A DNA stretch of 7,472 nt from Ruminococcaceae bacterium UBA6857 (GTDB taxonomy: Bacteria > Bacillota > Clostridia > Oscillospirales > Acutalibacteraceae): positions 313-7,784 of the forward strand of contig DKDD01000158.1 in the NCBI GenBank assembly GCA_002451715.1, read 5' to 3'. Position 1 is the first letter of the stretch; each line of letters starts with the position of its first letter. Positions 4,773 through 7,472 of this stretch are shown in pieces. The notes under the pieces are model-generated. The model had not been told where the DNA came from. It saw nothing but the letters and a program-made list of their open reading frames with translations, and made no database searches. Made by a program: the position numbers and the translations under genes.

Positions 4773-6095
4773 TCAGAACTTTCCGCCGCCACCGCCGAAC
4801 GAATCGGAGCCGCCTCCTCCGCCGCCGGAGGAAGAATCGTGGTCATCTCTTGCGATGCGCGTTTGAGTAACGCTGTTGTAAAGGAACTGATCGGAAGATT
4901 CGGTAACATGGAAACTTCCGTCTTTGATATAGTTGTTCGCTTCCTTTTGCTTGACAGCGGTTTTGAGCTTGCTTTTCATGATTAAAACAATGATAACAGC
5001 AATAACAAGGCCGATACCGAAGCAGATTGGAAGAACGATAATCGGAAGCGGTGCGCGTCCGTAATTTCCGTCCGAGTCGTCGCCGTAACCGTTTTGAGTC
5101 ATGTCGGCATAATCGGCGCACTCATCTGCAAAAGTTGAAAAAGCGTCTGAATAGTTGCCTGCCGAAAGGTCGGGAACTATTTTTTTGCCGACGTATTCAA
5201 CACGCGAATCGGTAAGAACCGTTTTTCCGTAGCCGTGAGTTGCAATGTACCAATCGCGTTCTTCCATGCTGAGAAGCAAAAGGATACCGTCTTTCGATTC
5301 TCCGTAACCGTAATCGCAAGAGGTAAAAATCTCTTCGGCATAATCGGAAACTTCAAAGCCCTCGCTGTCCTGTGTTGTAACAACAACAAGTTCAAGATTC
5401 CATTTTTCGCTAAGATCGGAAAGCTTTTTTTCAAGTGTTGCAACTTCTTCGTCTGAAATAAGCTTTGCCGTGTCCATGATGTGCGGATATTTTCCGGTGA
5501 AACCTTCGCTTTTCTTGATATCCTTTGAGGGTTCCGGAAGATTTTTAAGTGTAGAATCCGCAGAAGGAACGGCGGTTGTTTTTTCTGCTTTTGTTGTTTC
5601 GGTTTCCGGCTCGGTTGCTTCGGTTTCCGGCTCGGTGGTTTCGGGCTCGTCAAAAAAGTCGGAAACATAATTTCCTGCGTTGATTATGTAAGATTGAATA
5701 CCGTCGTAGCGGTCGTCGCTGACCGAAATGTCAAAAAACGCTTCTTCAATACTGTCGTCGATTGAATCGCCGATTGTTCCGGAGGAGACAATGTACCAGT
5801 AATCGTCGTTAACGGCAAGAAGAATACGGCTTTCGGCGTCTGTTGCCGGGGCAAGACTTTCTGCTTCATCGGCAATTTCATCGGAGTCGTTTCCTTCAAA
5901 AATCGCATAGGAAATTTCGGTGTTGTATTTTTTATAGTAGTCGTTTGAAAGTTCGTTGAGCGCGTAAATTTCGTCTTCGGTGAGTGTGCCGGTATTGTCA
6001 ACAACAAAGGACGGAAAGTCCGCCGCAAAAGCAACCGTTATGCACGAAAGTGCAAGAACAAGCGCAATGAATAAAGCTGAAATTCGATTTTTCAT
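4773..6095 (-). CDS. Membrane-anchored protein with two TPM domains and a glycine-rich tail (YdjH-like)
   Basis: The 440-residue protein has a signal peptide (1-24, ends VAFA). A divergent first TPM domain follows (about 28-148, FVVDNTGTLTEDE at its start), then a Thr/Glu/Pro linker (about 149-200) with heptad repeats TEPETEA. The second, canonical TPM domain is at about 204-332 (MDTAKLISDEE, GYGESKDGILLLLSMEERDW, THGYG, VPDLSAGNYSDAF). A membrane helix at about 350-373 leads to a short cytoplasmic part ending SSSGGGGGGSDSFGGGGGKF, the Gly-rich tail usual for membrane TPM proteins. TPM domains occur in envelope-associated proteins of several functions; no enzyme activity can be claimed here. 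The start is fixed by AGGAGGTT (minus strand, 6108-6101) 5 nt before ATG. This ribosome site forms the end and stop of the upstream zinc-ribbon gene, so the two are tightly coupled. Together with the neighbouring zinc-ribbon and SPFH genes it matches the B. subtilis ydjGHI set. Confidence 0.85.
   Translation of the reverse strand: MKNRISALFIALVLALSCITVAFAADFPSFVVDNTGTLTEDEIYALNELSNDYYKKYNTEISYAIFEGNDSDEIADEAESLAPATDAESRILLAVNDDYWYIVSSGTIGDSIDDSIEEAFFDISVSDDRYDGIQSYIINAGNYVSDFFDEPETTEPETEATEPETETTKAEKTTAVPSADSTLKNLPEPSKDIKKSEGFTGKYPHIMDTAKLISDEEVATLEKKLSDLSEKWNLELVVVTTQDSEGFEVSDYAEEIFTSCDYGYGESKDGILLLLSMEERDWYIATHGYGKTVLTDSRVEYVGKKIVPDLSAGNYSDAFSTFADECADYADMTQNGYGDDSDGNYGRAPLPIIVLPICFGIGLVIAVIIVLIMKSKLKTAVKQKEANNYIKDGSFHVTESSDQFLYNSVTQTRIARDDHDSSSGGGGGGSDSFGGGGGKF
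5600..5641 (-). repeat. 21-bp tandem repeat in the TPM protein linker
   Basis: Two adjacent 21-bp units (5600-5620 and 5621-5641) match at 19 of 21 positions; a partial third begins at 5642. On the minus strand they encode the heptapeptide TEPETE(A/T) in the spacer between the two TPM domains. Being a multiple of three, the unit can expand or shrink without breaking the frame, changing linker length. Confidence 0.8.
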
Positions 6096-6098
6096 TTT

Positions 6099-7187
6099 TT
6101 AACCTCCTATCAAACCGGTAAACCACAAAAGCCATGCGATGCCGTAAGCTGCCGCACCGATTGCCGCGGTAAGGCCGACCAGCCATTTTGCCGCCGCGCC
6201 TTTGTCAACGGGGAGGTCGCCGATGAATTTTCCCGTTTGTCCGTTCATTGCAAAAACATACTTTTCGCCCTGCCACGTTGTGTTGAGTATCCATACGGGA
6301 AGAAGAGCATATCTTGCCGAACCGTTGCGGAGGTCAACAAAGCTTTCCTTCGGAGTGACGGAAGTATATCCGGTTGCGGTTTTTCTGAACGCGTCTTCCG
6401 CGGAAGCCTTGATGCGTTCGTTCGCGCGAACAATGCAGTCGTCACTTTTGACGTCGTATTTATCGGCAAGATAACCCGCAAGATACGCCGCCTCAAACGG
6501 TTTGAGGTCATTGAAGTTGAACGGTTCAATCGCTTCGGTCAAAGTGTTGTCAATTTTTGAAGAGCTGTCAACCGGAATTTTTTCAAAGCCGAGAGAACCT
6601 GCACGGTGAAGCGCATAGTGGCTCGTTTCGGTATATTCATAATCGCCGTCGCTCCAAACACGAACGGTTGTTGCGTCATATTTAATTGAAGCGTCGGCAT
6701 CTGCATCGAAAAGCCAGAACGGAACATAAACGCCTTTGATTTCGTCAATATGATTCTGGCTTTTGAAAACTTTGGGAAGAAGTCTTTTTCCGGTCAAGTG
6801 TTTCATAAGTCCTTCCTTTGCCGCTTTTTTGTCAAGCTTGAAAGGAATGATGAAGTCCGGGCGAAGACCGCCGGAAAACCTGTCTTTCATAACAACATTG
6901 TTTCCGCAATAGGGACATGACGTTGCGCCGGTGGTTTCATCGGCAAGAATTTCCGCTCCGCAGGATTCACAGCTGTAGGAACGAAGCGAACCGGTTTCGC
7001 CGCTTTTCCATTCGTCCGAGGACATGTTCCATTGCATTTCGCTTTCGCCGAGCGATTGTTCGTTTTGTTTGAGTGCCTCAATGTCGAACTCACTGTCGCA
7101 GTACGGACACTTCATTCTTTGGGTTGAACTGTCAAATTCAACCGATCCGCCGCATGACGGACACTTGTATTCCTGTAATACACCCAA
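6099..7187 (-). CDS. Double zinc-ribbon membrane protein (YdjG-like)
   Basis: Starting at TTG 7187-7185 the product has 362 residues. It opens with two zinc ribbons: C9-x2-C12 with C27-x2-C30 (CPSCGG and CPYC), and C73-x2-C76 with C91-x2-C94 (CESCGA and CPYCG). The large middle domain has well-preserved stretches such as RPDFIIPFKLDKKAAKEGL, IKGVYVPFWLFDADADA and YALLPVWILNTTW. It ends in NGQTGKFIGDLPVDKG and one hydrophobic helix (about 334-358, LTAAIGAAAYGIAWLLWF), which places the ribbons and domain on the cytoplasmic side of the membrane. Relatives are sometimes labelled PriA helicase, but no Walker A or helicase motif is present. GGGAGGT (7201-7195) lies 7 nt before the TTG; the longer ATG at 7325 would overlap the preceding gene and has no such site. 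The stop is 3 nt before the TPM gene. Function is unknown; a scaffold role with the SPFH partner is inferred. Confidence 0.85.
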   Translation of the reverse strand: MGVLQEYKCPSCGGSVEFDSSTQRMKCPYCDSEFDIEALKQNEQSLGESEMQWNMSSDEWKSGETGSLRSYSCESCGAEILADETTGATSCPYCGNNVVMKDRFSGGLRPDFIIPFKLDKKAAKEGLMKHLTGKRLLPKVFKSQNHIDEIKGVYVPFWLFDADADASIKYDATTVRVWSDGDYEYTETSHYALHRAGSLGFEKIPVDSSSKIDNTLTEAIEPFNFNDLKPFEAAYLAGYLADKYDVKSDDCIVRANERIKASAEDAFRKTATGYTSVTPKESFVDLRNGSARYALLPVWILNTTWQGEKYVFAMNGQTGKFIGDLPVDKGAAAKWLVGLTAAIGAAAYGIAWLLWFTGLIGG

Positions 7188-7263
7188 TGTATTTACCTCC
7201 CGATATAAGCCGAAATCGGCAATTTTTTGTTTTTTAAGGGAATGCAGGATTGCAAATTGATTT

Positions 7264-7472
7264 TTAAACGCCGAACGGGTTTCCGCATTGCGGACAGAAC
7301 TTCGGCGGATTTTCGGGGTTTTCAATCTCCCAGCCGCATTTGCCGCAGCGATAAACGTGGTTTTCGGGTTTCTTTGCGCCGCAGTTCGGGCAGAAATTGC
7401 CTTTGTTGACCGAACCGCAAGTGCAGGTCCAGCCTTCGGGTTCGGCAGGCTTTTTCGCTCCGCAATTGGGGC
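7264..7472 (-). CDS. C-terminal zinc-ribbon tail of a probable SPFH-domain protein (YdjI-like), 5' end outside the window
   Basis: An open minus-strand frame enters from the right edge and stops at TAA 7266-7264, giving the last 68 complete codons. It is made of zinc-ribbon pieces: the end of one (CPNCGAKKP, first Cys codon cut by the edge), then WTCTCGSVNKGNFCPNCG, then YRCGKCGWEIENPENPPKFC followed by PQCGNPFGV. In clostridia the repeated WTCxCG-xVNxGxFC pattern followed by KCGWE...PPKFCPxCG is typical of the tail of SPFH-domain proteins related to B. subtilis YdjI (older label: virion core protein). The SPFH domain itself is beyond the window, so the assignment rests on the tail and on the neighbouring zinc-ribbon and TPM genes. 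The gap to the next gene is 76 nt, with no clear promoter or terminator, so they are probably co-transcribed. Confidence 0.7.
   Translation of the reverse strand, partial: PNCGAKKPAEPEGWTCTCGSVNKGNFCPNCGAKKPENHVYRCGKCGWEIENPENPPKFCPQCGNPFGV

Noticed and set aside
5177..5668. 163-codon minus-strand ORF inside the TPM gene in another frame
   Set aside because: Low-complexity Lys/Pro-rich shadow of the TPM linker and second domain; no start context and no family.
6099..7187. PriA helicase label for the zinc-ribbon protein
   Set aside because: Only zinc ribbons are shared; there is no Walker A, DExH or other helicase motif and there is a C-terminal membrane helix.
7188..7325. N-terminal extension of the zinc-ribbon protein to the ATG at 7325
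   Set aside because: It would overlap the end of the SPFH-type gene by about 60 nt and lacks a ribosome site, while TTG 7187 has GGGAGGT 7 nt upstream and gives the usual family start just before the first zinc ribbon.
1..7472. CRISPR array, tRNA, rRNA, insertion sequence or phage genes
   Set aside because: No regularly spaced repeats, tRNA cloverleaf, transposase or integrase motif was seen on either strand; the inverted repeats found are terminator- or operator-like and not flanked by target duplications.

Overview
The window looks like chromosomal DNA of a gut-type Clostridia bacterium (Oscillospiraceae/Ruminococcaceae-like). The evidence is AT-rich intergenic DNA with mid-GC genes, strong AGGAGG ribosome binding sites, TTG starts, strong intrinsic terminators, and several protein families typical of that group: a GGGtGRT-motif protein, an ECF sigma factor with a DUF4367 partner, and a zinc-ribbon/TPM/SPFH cluster. 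Placement is inferred from family content only.

Layout. (1) 3-392, +: the 3' end of a GGGtGRT-family gene, followed by a long hairpin. (2) 673-2458, +: a small regulatory cluster made of an ECF-type sigma factor, an overlapping single-pass membrane protein with a DUF4367-like outer domain (probable anti-sigma or sensor), and a small secreted beta-rich protein. The secreted gene has its own upstream promoter-like block. (3) 2459-2692: no convincing protein gene. An almost identical copy of that block sits inside an 11-bp palindrome and is followed by about 180 nt of foldable sequence ending in a strong terminator. I read this as a candidate small RNA. (4) 2795-4702, +: a good sigma-A promoter, a leader of about 200 nt with hairpins and a possible 23-codon ORF, and a secreted LCAT-like alpha/beta hydrolase with cysteine at the nucleophile position. 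(5) 4717-4748: a bidirectional terminator between convergent units. (6) 4773-7472, -: an operon read right to left: the tail of an SPFH-type protein with multiple zinc ribbons, a double zinc-ribbon membrane protein, and a two-TPM-domain membrane protein.

How it fits together. Regions 2 and 3 look like a self-contained sigma-factor circuit: the sigma factor and its membrane partner are co-translated, and two matching non-sigma-A-like promoter blocks precede a secreted protein and a candidate RNA. The minus-strand operon resembles the B. subtilis ydjG-ydjH-ydjI genes, which work with PspA in envelope maintenance. No pspA lies inside the window. The proposed sigma regulon and RNA are the least explained part and the best candidate for something undescribed.
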